Shown one piece after another: positions 47,157-58,479 of a DNA stretch of 64,000 bases. The position numbers and the translations under genes are program-made. The notes beneath the pieces are model-generated. The model searched no databases, was not told the DNA's origin, and saw only the letters and a program-made list of their open reading frames with translations. Where the stretch lies: assembly GCA_028023455.1 (NCBI GenBank), contig JAQFVV010006220.1, positions 8,167,852 through 8,231,851 of the forward strand. The letters run 5' to 3'. The first letter of the stretch is position 1; each line of letters begins with the position of its first letter. Source of the DNA: Epiperipatus broadwayi. Taxonomy: Eukaryota; Onychophora; Udeonychophora; Euonychophora; Peripatidae.

Positions 47157-47785
47157 ATCATATGGAAGCTGAATAATATTAATAAATTTTGAATGACAAC
47201 CAACTACATTTAAAAACAATCACAGAATTGTTTGATAAATTGATTCAAGTGTCTTAACCCAAGTCAATATAAGTAGAATATAAATCACTTCTTTGTTCTC
47301 AATTCTTTTCTTGCTTTTGACTTACAACAAGAACCATATCCATAGTATGCTTCTTAATTTTTTAAAATCTTATTGATTCTGAAAATCATTCATTAATGAT
47401 AGGAAGAACTTATTCAGTAAAATCTGAAGATGCATTTGCTGCAGTGGATAACATTGATATTCTATTATAATTACTGTATTCTTGTTCACTTTATTTTTAA
47501 AAATTGAAGCAATAAAATCCTCCTTAAGATCAGGCACTACTACTTCATACGGTTATTTACTTCTAAAAAAATTCCATTATTTTTTATGCAAGTATATTTC
47601 AAAACATCTCCAGATATCTTGCCAGGACTTGCAACTTTTCAATTTCTAATATTTAAGAGCTATTTTGGCTTTACTAAACTGGGTCATTGTCCAAATATAA
47701 ATGGATATATCATTAAAGTTGTCATTTCACTTTTTTTGTAATTCAATTGTTCCTAATTTTCTTCTTTTCTGTGCCAGTGTAATAT

Positions 47786-48552
47786 CTGGCAAAATGAAAA
47801 TACAGAAAAGGTTTTTTTTTTTTTTAATATTTAGTTTTATTACTGCCTAGCATGCTTTCAATATATTTATTATATTATATTCATGGCATAAATCTACCTT
47901 ATATTCCAAATATTATATATAAATTAAAAAATATATGTAAAGATAAATTTAATATAAGCTTTTAAATCCCTCCATCACTTAACCAATTAATTAATAACTC
48001 TATAAAGATATATACCAAATGAATTGGCACATCAAATGATATATAAAAATAAATGCAGCCACATCATCTTGCAATGCTCCATATTATGGAGAGTCGAGGG
48101 CTAACCTGTCAACAAGACTTGCCCAACACATATTTATATAATAGAGCCCTCAGAGAACACACATCAGTATTTACAGACCACGAACAGAAAACTGGCCATA
48201 GATTCGAGCTAACAAAAGCAGAGATAGTGTACACAGAGAGAGAAGATAGAAAACGCAAGATCAAAGAAGCATATGAAATAACTAATGACCATTTTTCTAT
48301 TAACAAAAAAGAAACAAGTATACCCATTTCAAAGAAATGGGCTATTTGAATATTTAAATTTTAAATTAGAATTGAATACATGAATAGTTAATTAAACATT
48401 GATTAAACGCTTGTATAAAGAACCATTTAACCACCCCACTAAATGCCATGAATATGATATAGTAAATATATTGAAAGCATGCTAGGCAGAAATAGAGCTA
48501 AATATAAAATTTTAAAAAACTACCTTTTCTGTAAGTATTTTTATTTTACCAG
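47786..48552 (+). mobile_element. Inverted-repeat element carrying a Penelope nuclease fragment
   Basis: A 767-bp element whose ends, 47,786-47,889 and 48,443-48,552, are inverted copies of each other (about 105-110 bases; CTGG(C/T)AAAAT, TACAGAAAAGG, then GCCTAGCATGCTTTCAATAT and ending CATGGCAT). Inside is an intact-looking frame (48,053-48,349) similar to the second half of a Penelope GIY-YIG nuclease. Penelope elements often have terminal repeats in inverted as well as direct order, so this may be a truncated Penelope with inverted pLTRs. A DNA transposon that captured the fragment is the alternative. Target duplication is not clear. Confidence 0.65.
48053..48349 (+). CDS. Penelope GIY-YIG nuclease, C-terminal half
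   Basis: The 98-codon frame contains ALREHTSVFTDHEQKTGHRF, then ELTKAEIVYTEREDRKRKIK, EAYEITND, and ends ISKKW. H-x-x-x-T-G-H-x-F/I, the A-x-I-V-x-x-E, R-K-x-K-E-A-x-x-I and terminal S-x-x-W match the part of Penelope nucleases after the GIY and YIG strands, including the conserved Glu of KEA. The GIY and YIG strands are not in frame upstream, so it would not cut DNA. It is unusually free of stops compared with its surroundings. Confidence 0.55.
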   Translation: MQPHHLAMLHIMESRGLTCQQDLPNTYLYNRALREHTSVFTDHEQKTGHRFELTKAEIVYTEREDRKRKIKEAYEITNDHFSINKKETSIPISKKWAI

Positions 48553-49900
48553 ACATGTTCATTTCCTGTATTATTATTCCATAGATAAAATAATCTTTCC
48601 ATCAGTCTGCAATATCATTATCATCATATAAGAAAATGGCATTATTTTAGGATTATAAATTTTTTAGATTCATTTATTATTTTCAATGTATCAAAAAATA
48701 ATCTAAAGTGACCACAATTAGCAAATATTGGTATCTTTTGCAGTTTTAATCCATCAAACATTTTTAAATATTTTTGATAGTCATTGAGCTTTTGCTTTTA
48801 AATTTCTTCATTTTTTTTTGAAACTCCACATTCAATTTATTTTTCTGCTAAGCAAAAAGTGCCAAATGTTTCTTTTTAATCAAGTCACTAATAGTAAGAT
48901 CATTATCAAAGAATCTGTCATGATTTTTCTTTTTGTTAAATCCAAGAATAAGTTTATTTGAATCCATAACACATTCCTTAAAAGATTTCTATTTTTCAGT
49001 AAAATGGTAATCTTGAAAGTTCAAATTAGCAATTTTAGTGTTTAACACTTTTGAAATGTAACTCAAATAATTGCTGCTTCTAAAGAATGAACATCAAATT
49101 TCTTGTAATGTGATTGGAATAAGGTCTGTTTTTAATGCACCTATCATTTTAATTTTGGAGCAACTAATTTATGATCTATATAACTATATGTCTTTGTAAA
49201 TGCTCATGTAATGAATTTTTTTGTTGATTACTAACTGCAGCAATGTTTTGTAGTAAGTGTTATTGTTTTGAGCATGGTTGCATCAATGTTTCTTTATAGT
49301 GATTTTTCTGCCCAAACAAAGTGTTTGTAATAATTAACTTATGTGTTGTGTAAAAATTAATAATAGCAGATCATGTAAGTTTACAGTCCCAATAATGTTT
49401 TTTTCAGTAACTTTTAGCCTAAATCTACTGTTTGTACAACTTGTGCATTAAAGTCTTCAAAAATTTTATCTTTTAATAGTATTAATGTAATAATATTATT
49501 CAGCAAGGAATAAAAGCTTTTTTAAAAAAAATTATCTGAATCTAATATAGAAACGTGTGTACTAACAAAATGAGTGTAGGCACTATTGTGCAAGCCAAGT
49601 TTTAATATCATTAATCTTTCATTGGTAGATCGAAGAAACTCTAAGAATAAAAAATTCTAAATTTAAACTTTACAGTAATTCCAACACTATGCAGTCTTCT
49701 TTTGCTGATTTATCTATTCTTTCAAAAACATTCATATCCATCTACTGTTACATTTCCTTTTGAAAAATGTTTTATTAAGTTCAGGTATGTTGATCTTAAA
49801 TCTTAATAGTTTCTTAGCCACTAGTGCTATCCTCTATTCTAGTCTTTAAGACATTCTATTTTGCCTACATTTAATAGCAAAATTAGATTTATAGTATTCA

Positions 49901-51111
49901 TTTTTAATAGTATCATTGTCTCCTGTTCTACTACTATATGGCAGTCACTACAACCTAGTTGACTGTGTGAGACAGGTCATTTTTAGACCGTCTTTTTTAA
50001 ATCCTTTTCACTTCTATAGTTAATAAGGAAATTTCTAAATATGGCTGCTTAAATATACATGCTTTGCCGAGCTGAAATTCCTATCCAAATCCAATTCAAC
50101 CCAACTCATTATTGAATATACTACCAAGAAGTGATCACAATTAAAACTTAATCTACCGATGCTATTTCTGAAATTGCTTTGCTTTCTTAACTTTTGGAAG
50201 TGTGAACTAAAAAGAATGAAAAAGGGAGTTGTAATCATAAATTATTGGTTGTGTAGTTAAGGAAAGAGAATGTGGATGCATAAACACACAATTCTGCTAT
50301 CACATTTAGTATAGGCAGATGATTGAGCATGACTAAGCTCTACATAAATGTAAGTAACTGAAGATAGTAAGAAAAAATAAAAACAGAAATCCTTCTACAA
50401 GTTTGATAGAGATACTCAAATGTTTGATGGAGATACTCTTGATTAGGCATTATTTATTGATTGTTCACAATTAAGCCTAATCTGAATCATTCCATCAATT
50501 ACTACCAGTGGACTATGTCATCTTAACAAACATTGTTTTAATATATTTAAGGTAGTAATTTCTGACTTTAAATATGTACTAGTGTTATCATTTAAGTAAT
50601 ATTATATTTATTCTTATTTATTAACAAAATAATAATTAAAAGATAATCTATAATCTATTTAAAAATCTAAAGAATTGCAATCATAAATATATTAAAACGA
50701 CATAAAAACAATTATTATAAACATTAAATTTTCTAATAAATGTTGTATGTTAAAATTATAAAATATTCTAACTGAACTCTATTAATTATTTTTCACATAT
50801 ATTATTTTTAGAATTTATGAATTACAATTTTGCATTTATAATTTATAATTATACTCTTAATTAATCTTGCTACCATCAAGATATAACTATGAAATAAATA
50901 TAAAATTATTTGATAATCTATTTTACTTGTGAATATTTAGTAAACATACCAATAAATAAAAAATGATGAGTCTTGTGATTTTTAAAAATAAATTTGATAA
51001 GAGAATACAGAATATACTTAATCATGACTTTATATTTTCTTTTTAAGGAAAGTGAAATTACTAGCTCCATCCATTACTAAAATGGTAGACTATTTAGCAA
51101 AGTTCTTAATG
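49901..51111. other. Unassigned AT-rich DNA
   Basis: I could not recognise any gene or element between the 5' side of LINE copy 2 and the third hammerhead element. It may include the LINE's 5' untranslated part near 49.9-50.3 kb. Confidence 0.4.
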
Positions 51112-51120
51112 ATGAAATGT

Positions 51121-51568
51121 TAATAAACATCACATGACCACCATTTCTTATGCTTGTGTATAACTGTTTTAAAGAAGTGGTGGACATATGATGTTTATTG
51201 GCTTAAAACCAATCCTGCCTAATAGGATAGTGGTGGCTATGGTTATTAAAGAACCAATGACACCAAAATGTATGGATACTGAACTGAGTTCAGACCCATA
51301 TGACTATATAAGCTAATGGGCTTGGATTGAAAACATTAAGTGGAAATAAAATGTGGTTGCTGGAGGGTTGCATTAGATCCTAAGATCTAGATGCAGTGCT
51401 CTCAGATCTAAGGCTCCTCACTGACGAGGGCCACAAGCCAGAAACTAGTCTGGGGATATTGGATGAGTAGGCACTAGATGGGAATTTTATGCACAAGCCT
51501 TCTGGCATCCATTGATTACTCTAGCTTGCTGTGTGTGGCAATATGTATAGTGAGTTTTGCCTGTTTTA
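51121..51568 (+). mobile_element. Short hammerhead-bearing retro-element, copy 3 (longest)
   Basis: A 448-bp insertion flanked by the 9-bp repeat ATGAAATGT (51,112-51,120 and 51,569-51,577). The head forms a hairpin: AACATCACATGACCACCATT pairs with AAGTGGTGGACATATGATGTT (near 51,172-51,200). A unique middle follows (about 51,200-51,385, including CTGAACTGAGTTCAGACCCA, which is partly palindromic and recurs reversed at 1677-1702), then the hammerhead and the tail ending GAGTTTTGCCTGTTTTAAT. The tail matches copy 2 nearly base for base. No coding capacity. Confidence 0.8.
51414..51457 (+). ncRNA. Hammerhead ribozyme, type I, minimal stem III
   Basis: CTCCTCA, CTGACGA, stem II GGC-CACAA-GCC, GAAAC (51,441-51,445), TA, GTC (cleavage predicted after 51,450), TGGGGAT. 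Stem I forms over six pairs with one T-G pair and no mismatch, better than copy 2. A G-A pair sits between the core and stem II. This is the best preserved ribozyme of the three. Confidence 0.78.
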
Positions 51569-51579
51569 ATGAAATGTCT

Positions 51580-54500
51580 GAGTAAATTATTATTAAATCA
51601 AAAAATGGATCATAAATTGCATTTGCCTGAGATTTATAAACAGTCCTCCACATTTTTAACTGCAATTCTTTTGAAGCAAAGGATCAGCAAGATCATCTTG
51701 CAACACTTTTGGAAAAATTATAATAATTATTAACTCAAACTATTGTTTTTATACATATAAACTAAAGTATCAAGTTAATTTATATTTCATAACCAAAATT
51801 TATTTTAAAAAATAGTTTATCTGGTTAATCTTCCTATTTAATAATCACAAATGTGATGAACTCATTTAATTTTAATTACTTATAATTTTTATGAATAATC
51901 TAATTGTTTTTTTAAATATTACTATCACATTTAAATTTAAAAGAAATAGATTCTTATATTATATTATAATTGTAAGATTCTAATAGAATACAGCATTTGT
52001 TGTATAATAAAGATTACTTTAAATACTTCTAATAAGTTTGGCATGAAACTTTTAATTTAATATTCTCAAGATAATACAGCTATATTAAACCTGATTTAAT
52101 GCAAAACTAATTGGTTTTATAAAAGTAATCATATAATGAGCTCAGGCTTATCTAAACCATGAAATAAGCAGAGATGACAAATTACCAACAAGTTGAAGTA
52201 CAATCATGAAGACGATGTAAACATGCTGAAAGTCTGGATTAATTATTTATAGAATAAGTGAATATTTATTTTGTAATATTATTTATTTACTTATTTTAAT
52301 GGTATTAATGTATATATAACTTGTCAGATAAGTTAAAATATATACCAAATATAAACATAATTATTAGTGGTAAAATGGCTATTTGTTGTGAAGAATAATC
52401 TCTTCATATATGTTTCTATTATGTAACTATCATGAATACTGTGCTTTCAATCTATCCATTATCTGTCATTTACTGGATTAATATTTATAAAACTCTTGTT
52501 TTTGAACCTGCATAGTATTATTTCTTTTTTTTTCTTTCTCCAAATTATAACTCATGCTTTAATTCTTTTTCCTGCAACCATTCATTTTGTATTACTGAAT
52601 TTTACAATATCTAGTGTTTCCCCTTTCACCTCTCTGTTTTGTTCAAACTACCATTATTCTCAAATATTTATTCATACAATATTTAATTTAAATAATATTA
52701 CTCTGGAATAATTTTTTTTTTTCTAGTACTTCAACTGTATTTTTCTTATAATATTGATAAAGTTACTTAAATTTGATGATAATCATATAAATAAAATAAA
52801 GAATAATTAAGACATAAGTCTAGATTTAAATACATTACTAAAATCAGCTTATGCATCTACTTGTTTTAAATAAGAGTGCAAAAGAAAGTTATAGATGTAG
52901 CATGCATTTAAAAAAAAGATTGTGATATAAGTACAATTTAATTATATTTTTTATTAACCAATTGTTGTGAATAATTTATACCACAACATAAAATGATGTA
53001 AAGTACTGAAGATGTCACAGAAGTCTGACATATCAATTAGCCAATTTCAAGTAGCTAAGACAAAATTGATTGACAAATAGTATATGGAATTAATTTCAAA
53101 GTTTTATATGCTTTCTCAGACAGACTATAATAATAGGCAAATCTTTCATTATGATTGTGAAATATACATTGCCACTTACAATACCAAATGTATTCTTTAT
53201 AGTGCTAATGTTAAATATTTTCTATATTAAAGTGATGATTGCACATGTTATTCTTCTCCAACACTTTATATATATAATATCAAACATAAAATATCATAAT
53301 TGAAAAATAATGTGTTCTGTATTCAGCTAGCAATGAAACTAAATGTTCGTAATTGCCAATTCCTGCAAAATAGATCATGAAACATGAGCCCAATATTTAA
53401 CTCTTTAGTTTTGGAAAAATCTTTTGTTCATCTGGCATGTCATGTCCCTCAATCTGACTACCAAAATTCAGAAACAATTATAATCTTATTTGAAATTGTG
53501 AAAGATGTTCAACTCCCATATATTAAATGCAAAGGTATTACTATGAACAAGAAGACATACAAATATATTTGTAAATAGATAGAAGTATTTCTACTTCAAG
53601 CATGAGTATGTCAGTATATTTGCAGAATGTCAAGAAAGATACTATTCTTTTACATTCTCACATCTACAAAAAAAAAATAGCTTTCTGGGTTTAAATCCAT
53701 ATAAGAACCTGGGTTTGAAGTAAAAGAGGACCTCTATTGGACCCCTTTTACTTCAATGACCCCCAATAAAAGTGCTATTATAGGTTTATGAGAAAACTTG
53801 TTTAGCCTCAGAAATTGTTAATTAGTAGTAATTGATAATTTTTAGTAACTTCAAAAATTAAAGTTTATCTCTATTTAATAAATATTATCTCCTCATTTGT
53901 CAATGCTGATCATTACTAATGTCATTTTTTAAAAATCTATTATTATTATGTAAGCTAATCTATAAATATAAATTAGAAAGGACTTGAAGTCAGACTTTCA
54001 AACTTTCTATAACTATGCACCGTATCTTATACAACTGATACACATGACCACATACATGTGAAAAAAGATAAATGATCTCCAATATATGTATTTTGTGCTG
54101 AATTAGCATTCATCAGTCGGTCGAGATCAGCATCTCATACACATATATACAATCAGTGCTCAGTTTATAATAAGATAGCAAATATTCAAACTTTAATGTA
54201 CGTATATATATACTCTTGTGTACATTAAGTTTAGCATAGACAATATACTTATATGTGAATATTAAATATATATATATTGTGACTCTCTGAATGGGCACAA
54301 GAAACAAACTTTAATTAAATCATACTGTATCAGTGGTGAATAACTGCATTTAACTAAAAAAAAAAAAATGAAATAGCGCTAAAATTTTTAAAAAAATTTA
54401 TGTTAATAGTCTAAAACCTTATGTGAGAGTTGCTGATGGATGTTAGTTGAGAGTTTTATAAGCATTTAGTATTATTATAATATTTAATGAAATATTTAAT

Positions 54501-54929
54501 GGTAGAAAGGGGGGTGGATTATTACAAGGGTTAATGTGTAAATTAAGTTGATGCAAATTTGTTTTATTTATTTGTAAAATCGTGGTTGGTATTTGTTTAG
54601 ATGTTTTTCTGATCTGTTTATTCATTGTCACACCTATCCATTATAGGTAATATAATCAGTGGAATATGTTTAACCAATAGCCATATAAGTTATATTTAGT
54701 CAGGATAATTTAGTATTCATATAACAAAATGTGTATGTGCATGTATGTCTGTGTCATCTTCCAATTTTCATTTTCCTATTTAATTACAGTACAGAATTTT
54801 ACATTTTACAATAAAACTTTTAAAATTACAGCAAATATCTCTGATAACAGGTGCAAGTATATTTTGAGTGATTAATGGATCTATGGATTAGTAAATTATT
54901 TGACAAACTGCAATATCCAGTACTAACCG
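51580..54929. other. AT-rich stretch with one strong short hairpin
   Basis: No gene found. At 53,715-53,756 TTGAAGTAAAAGAGG pairs with CCCCTTTTACTTCAA over 14 of 15 positions around a 12-base loop. It is too short for a precursor microRNA and its role is unknown. The frame at 53,384-53,578 matches no family I know. Confidence 0.4.
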
Positions 54930-55537
54930 GATATATATATGATTGAGGTTCGAGTGAGAGTTATTGCACTCAACAGCGACAAGTAATTATATAATAAACA
55001 CACGAACATGGTAGTAGAGTTAATTAGGTTTATATACATAAATACATATACGAGGATCAATACATAATACAATTATTACAAAGATAAAACTGACTAATAC
55101 ATTAATATACAACTCTAGTCTTAAAGGCCCGCAGGCTTACAATAAATAATATTAAAGTCTATACGACCTGCAATGGTCCCTAGGTCTACCTTGTGAAGCA
55201 GTCGGATCTGAGTTCGATCCTAGCTTCATGTTATTTACCCTAATACTAACCTTAAATTTCCAATGCAATGGGGCTTTATACGTTCAATCCACGCTAATTT
55301 CCATAATGAATAGCTTACTTCAAATGCGTAGTAAAATTAATTAGTTTAAATTTGATCAATTCTCTAAATAAATTCATGATAAAATATTCATGAATTTATA
55401 TATATTAAATTGCGTGGATTGTGTATATATATATTTGTAAGTATTAAATATATATAATTGTTCGAAAGTTTCATTGCGTCGGGAATACTTGTTTTTTTTC
55501 ACCTTTAAATAATTTGTAAAGTTTTGTGATTAAAAGC

Positions 55538-55707
55538 TACATTCCTTCCATAGGCTTTCAAATTCTCAAAAACAACAGTAAAGTTTTATTAATTAAAAAA
55601 GATAAGAATTCAATTTCTAATTAAAATCATTTCAGATTTTAAGAATTCATTTTCTAATTAGGAAAGGAATTCAAAAATTAGTTTGAAAGCCTTATCGAAG
55701 GAATGTA
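55538..55707. repeat. Inverted repeat, 26-base arms
   Basis: TACATTCCTTCCATAGGCTTTCAAA at 55,538 pairs with GTTTGAAAGCCTTATCGAAGGAATGTA at 55,681, with two small differences. The interior contains a direct repeat of AAGAATTCA(A/T)TTTCTAATTA. It resembles a 170-bp MITE. Confidence 0.6.
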
Positions 55708-56300
55708 TCTGAAAACAATTAATGGATAATAAAAGAGCGCTAGCCTAAGGCATCTGTGAACAGTATATATAACTCTGAAAAGTCGGAAGGGGTGTGGGAG
55801 CTTTGTTGTCGAGTAGTGCAGTGAACTCTGTGCGTATAAATTGTATTCATCATGATAGAGGGCTAGAACATCAGGAATCTGGCTACGGTTCCATGAAGTC
55901 CCTAGAAATCTTCAATGGTGCTGCTGAATCTTTCTGGACCGATCAGACTGCTAACATCATGAAAAGCTACTAAAAATGCTGTTCCAATAATCAACCAAAT
56001 GGTGCCTACGTTTCACCGACTTGGATGTGTAACTTAAGAACCTAGCACGGAAGGGTAATATATGAACTCTAAACTCTCTGGCCAGTTCGAACTTTATTTT
56101 ACACTCCTTTTTAAGAGCTCTTTATTCTCTAGTGTAAAAATCTTTCTAACACCTTTTATTTACGCTATTGTAAATCTATATCTTAATTCTTTAATCTCTA
56201 ATCTTTAAACTTTTCTCTTCTTACTTGGCGGTTCAGTTAATATATATATTTGTGTGCTTTATTAATGTTCGTTTATTTAAAATTATATGCCAATAATCTC

Positions 56301-56415
56301 TCGACTCGATGAGCTCCTTTGTTCTATTTGTCTCACGCAAATAATATATTAATTTTAAATAGTAATTCTCGCCCATTAGAACTAAATTTATAAGTTCTAT
56401 CAATCATCGAGTCGA
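56301..56415. repeat. Perfect 12-base inverted repeat, 91-base interior
   Basis: TCGACTCGATGA at 56,301-56,312 and TCATCGAGTCGA at 56,404-56,415 are exact reverse complements. Such a GC-balanced palindromic pair is unlikely by chance in this AT-rich DNA, but its function is unknown. Confidence 0.5.
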
Positions 56416-57640
56416 AAGAAATATTACATGTTTACTATTTTTATAATTGGCTAATAATCAATTATTGGCTTCGTTTTACCTATGTTCCCAGCTCCTATCT
56501 AATACACAAAGGTTTATATATTCACAAAATGTTAAAATATTATTTTCTCATTCCACTAATATTTATTAACTCAAATATAATGTTAAATGTTTTATTGCAA
56601 AAGGGTCGATAAAGGGTTAAATAGATTCTAATTCAACTTTTGTTATTTGTATTAAGATTCAGTAAGAGCACGATGATTAGGGCATAAATTAATATAGTTT
56701 ACAAATACTTTCAAATAGTTTGTTAAAAGCTCGCTTGACTTTAATTAATTGGTCAAGTCATCACGTAGAGCATTCTACTGGGTTTTATTTTTCAACAATG
56801 ACCATCAAGTCATCATCATCGAACGTTGCTGACGCAGGGCAATCTTCCGCTCCGTTAGGCTGGTCGGTGATCATATTCTCTTATTTAAATTTCTCAAGGA
56901 AGAAAGTACCTCCTTTCGTATTCATTAGTCAAAGGGCGTAAGACTTGTTAGATGCAAGCCACCATAGGACTTCAATCATCGACTAGCGATCATATTTCAA
57001 TTTGACTCTCTGCCTCGTAAGCCGCCAGTACCGTTGCATCTCTGTTCCGGTAAAACCCGCTCCATGCTCGTAATTCGTGATGAAGTGATTTAAATTAAAG
57101 TCGAACAAATTCTCAAATATATTATTAATTCAATAAGTTTCAAATCAATTTTAAAGTTATGCCCTAAAATACGTTTTGCTCTTCATGAATAGATTTCCGA
57201 ATGTGAAAATAAATCTCACATTCCACCGTAATAAAATTAGGACAATCATTTCCGTTCTTAATGAATACCTTTATCCGCCTTTATATTTCTCGTTGGGGGC
57301 ATAGACATAGAATTCTAAGTTGTGTAATAATTGTTGGCATATGATAAGGACCGCCGCTCTTATTATATTTGTAAATTCTCTTAAAGACTAGAGGTAATTA
57401 ATGCATTCTATGTTTTATGGAAACAAAACAAATTATTCTTATTAAATATTTTCTAACATACTTGGTTTCTCAGTTCATCATTCTTTTATAATTATTTAAA
57501 TGTTAATACTCGCTGTCTGTGTTGGCAACCCGAACATACATATGATTCGATTTAAAAGTAGTCAAAGTTAATTGATATTCGTGTCAGTAAAAGGGTCTCT
57601 AGTCCTCACCAACCGTTGAGCTAGTTCTTGGCGCATAGCA

Positions 57641-57960
57641 CTGTGCCATCGATTTCTGCTATCTGAGCTGTTGAGTTGGGTTTGAATTCAGTTTTGGTTC
57701 AGCTGAGTTGGAATCCGATTTGACTTGCGGTGGTGGTGGGTTTCGACCGGTACACTTGGTACGTTCGGAGGTAGACCTCTCCGCGAGACAAGCTGAAAGT
57801 GAAGTACTGTCTGTGCACTCAGGAAAACGCATCCATCCTTCAACTTCACCTCGCAAGTCTGACCTTGTTTGTTCCCGCCATCCTGGATGTAACAGTTTAT
57901 TTCCATTGGTCATCCCATGACACGAGGTACAAAGTGGTCAGTTTGGTTATCTCTGACCAA
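57641..57960. other. Local GC-rich island
   Basis: About 300 bases with base composition near even, in a window that is otherwise extremely AT-rich, with several CpG (for example TTTCGACCGGTACAC, TACGTTCGGAGG, CTCCGCGAGAC). Open frames exist on both strands (57,708-57,920 plus; 57,659-57,913 and 57,688-57,906 minus), so the coding strand is unclear and none has a known homologue. On the minus strand AATAAACTGTTACA is followed by TCCAGGATGGCGGGAACAAA, a layout like an LTR end plus primer-binding site. It could be a promoter-linked 5' exon or a retro-element leader. Confidence 0.4.
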
Positions 57961-57987
57961 CCTTAATCTTTACTGTGATGCTTTTAG

Positions 57988-58113
57988 CATACACACACAT
58001 ACTTGAATATTTGTAATAGTTACATTATTATTGCGTGTATCTGTTAATAAGCATACACGCACATACTTGAATATTTGTAATAGTTACATTATTATTGCGT
58101 GTATCTGTTAATA
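57988..58113. repeat. Tandem repeat, 63 bases x2, next to a (CA)n tract
   Basis: GCATACAC(A/G)CACATACTTGA...ATTATTGCGTGTATCTGTTAATA occurs twice in a row with a single visible difference. A third, shortened and diverged unit plus CA/TG microsatellite follows to about 58,170. The CACA and TGTG runs inside and after the unit can fold back on each other. Confidence 0.8.
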
Positions 58114-58421
58114 CACACACATACATAGTTATTATTATTGTGTGTATGTGTAAATACACACACACACATAGCACAAACTAAATTGTGTTATCAAATACTT
58201 TATTCAATGGCTAATTAATATTTATTTATTTCAAAAGTATGGAAATTATTATTATTTTTTTTATTTGGTTTGATTTAATTTAGAAAATCAAATGATTTTT
58301 TTTTTTAAGAAAAGATTTCTTGAATATTTGTTGCTTAATTATCTGAGTGCGAAGGGTGGAGCTAACCTTTGGAGGATAAGGTATTCACTTGATTGATGGA
58401 AAGGAGATGTATTTAAATGAT

Positions 58422-58479
58422 AGTAATAAAATATATTCTGCTTCTGCCACAGTAATAAAATATATTCTGCTTCTGCCAC
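58422..58479. repeat. Tandem repeat, 29 bases x2
   Basis: AGTAATAAAATATATTCTGC plus TTCTGCCAC is duplicated exactly back to back. No coding or regulatory role is apparent. Confidence 0.75.

Larger units (their letters stand above)
46060..49900 (-). mobile_element. Decayed RTE-type LINE, copy 2
   Basis: Aligns with the LINE at 8.77-11.22 kb and extends further into the 5' side. On the minus strand the endonuclease start is readable: ALVAKKLLRFKINIPELNKT (near 49,850-49,790) matches the A-L-V-A-x-E-L-x-R-x-x-I-D-I-A-x-L-x-E-T-R segment of this LINE group, then a piece like STNERLMILKLGL (near 49,640-49,600). The RT and C-terminal parts parallel copy 1 but are fragmented. Two insertions lie inside: the hammerhead element (46,929-47,156) and the inverted-repeat Penelope derivative (47,786-48,552). 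Both are therefore younger than this LINE copy. Confidence 0.75.
54930..57640. other. Unassigned block with unusual base composition
   Basis: This stretch is noticeably less AT-rich and has more CpG than its neighbours. It holds a TATA-like GTATATATAAC at 55,763-55,773, followed about 30 bases later by a purine-rich start, GAAAAGTCGGAAGGGGTGTG, and TTGTCGAGTAGTGCAG. That layout resembles an LTR or gene promoter on the + strand. No coding frame was recognised (56,720-56,941 has no homologue I know). It may be an old LTR element or a host promoter region. Confidence 0.35.

Noticed and set aside
53384-53578. Open frame of 64 codons with higher complexity than its surroundings, as a possible IP6K exon
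   Set aside because: It matches no part of the IP6K family and lacks a donor site in frame.
55190-55240. GAGTTCGATCC, resembling a tRNA B box
   Set aside because: No acceptor stem, D arm or anticodon arm can be formed around it; at most a SINE trace.
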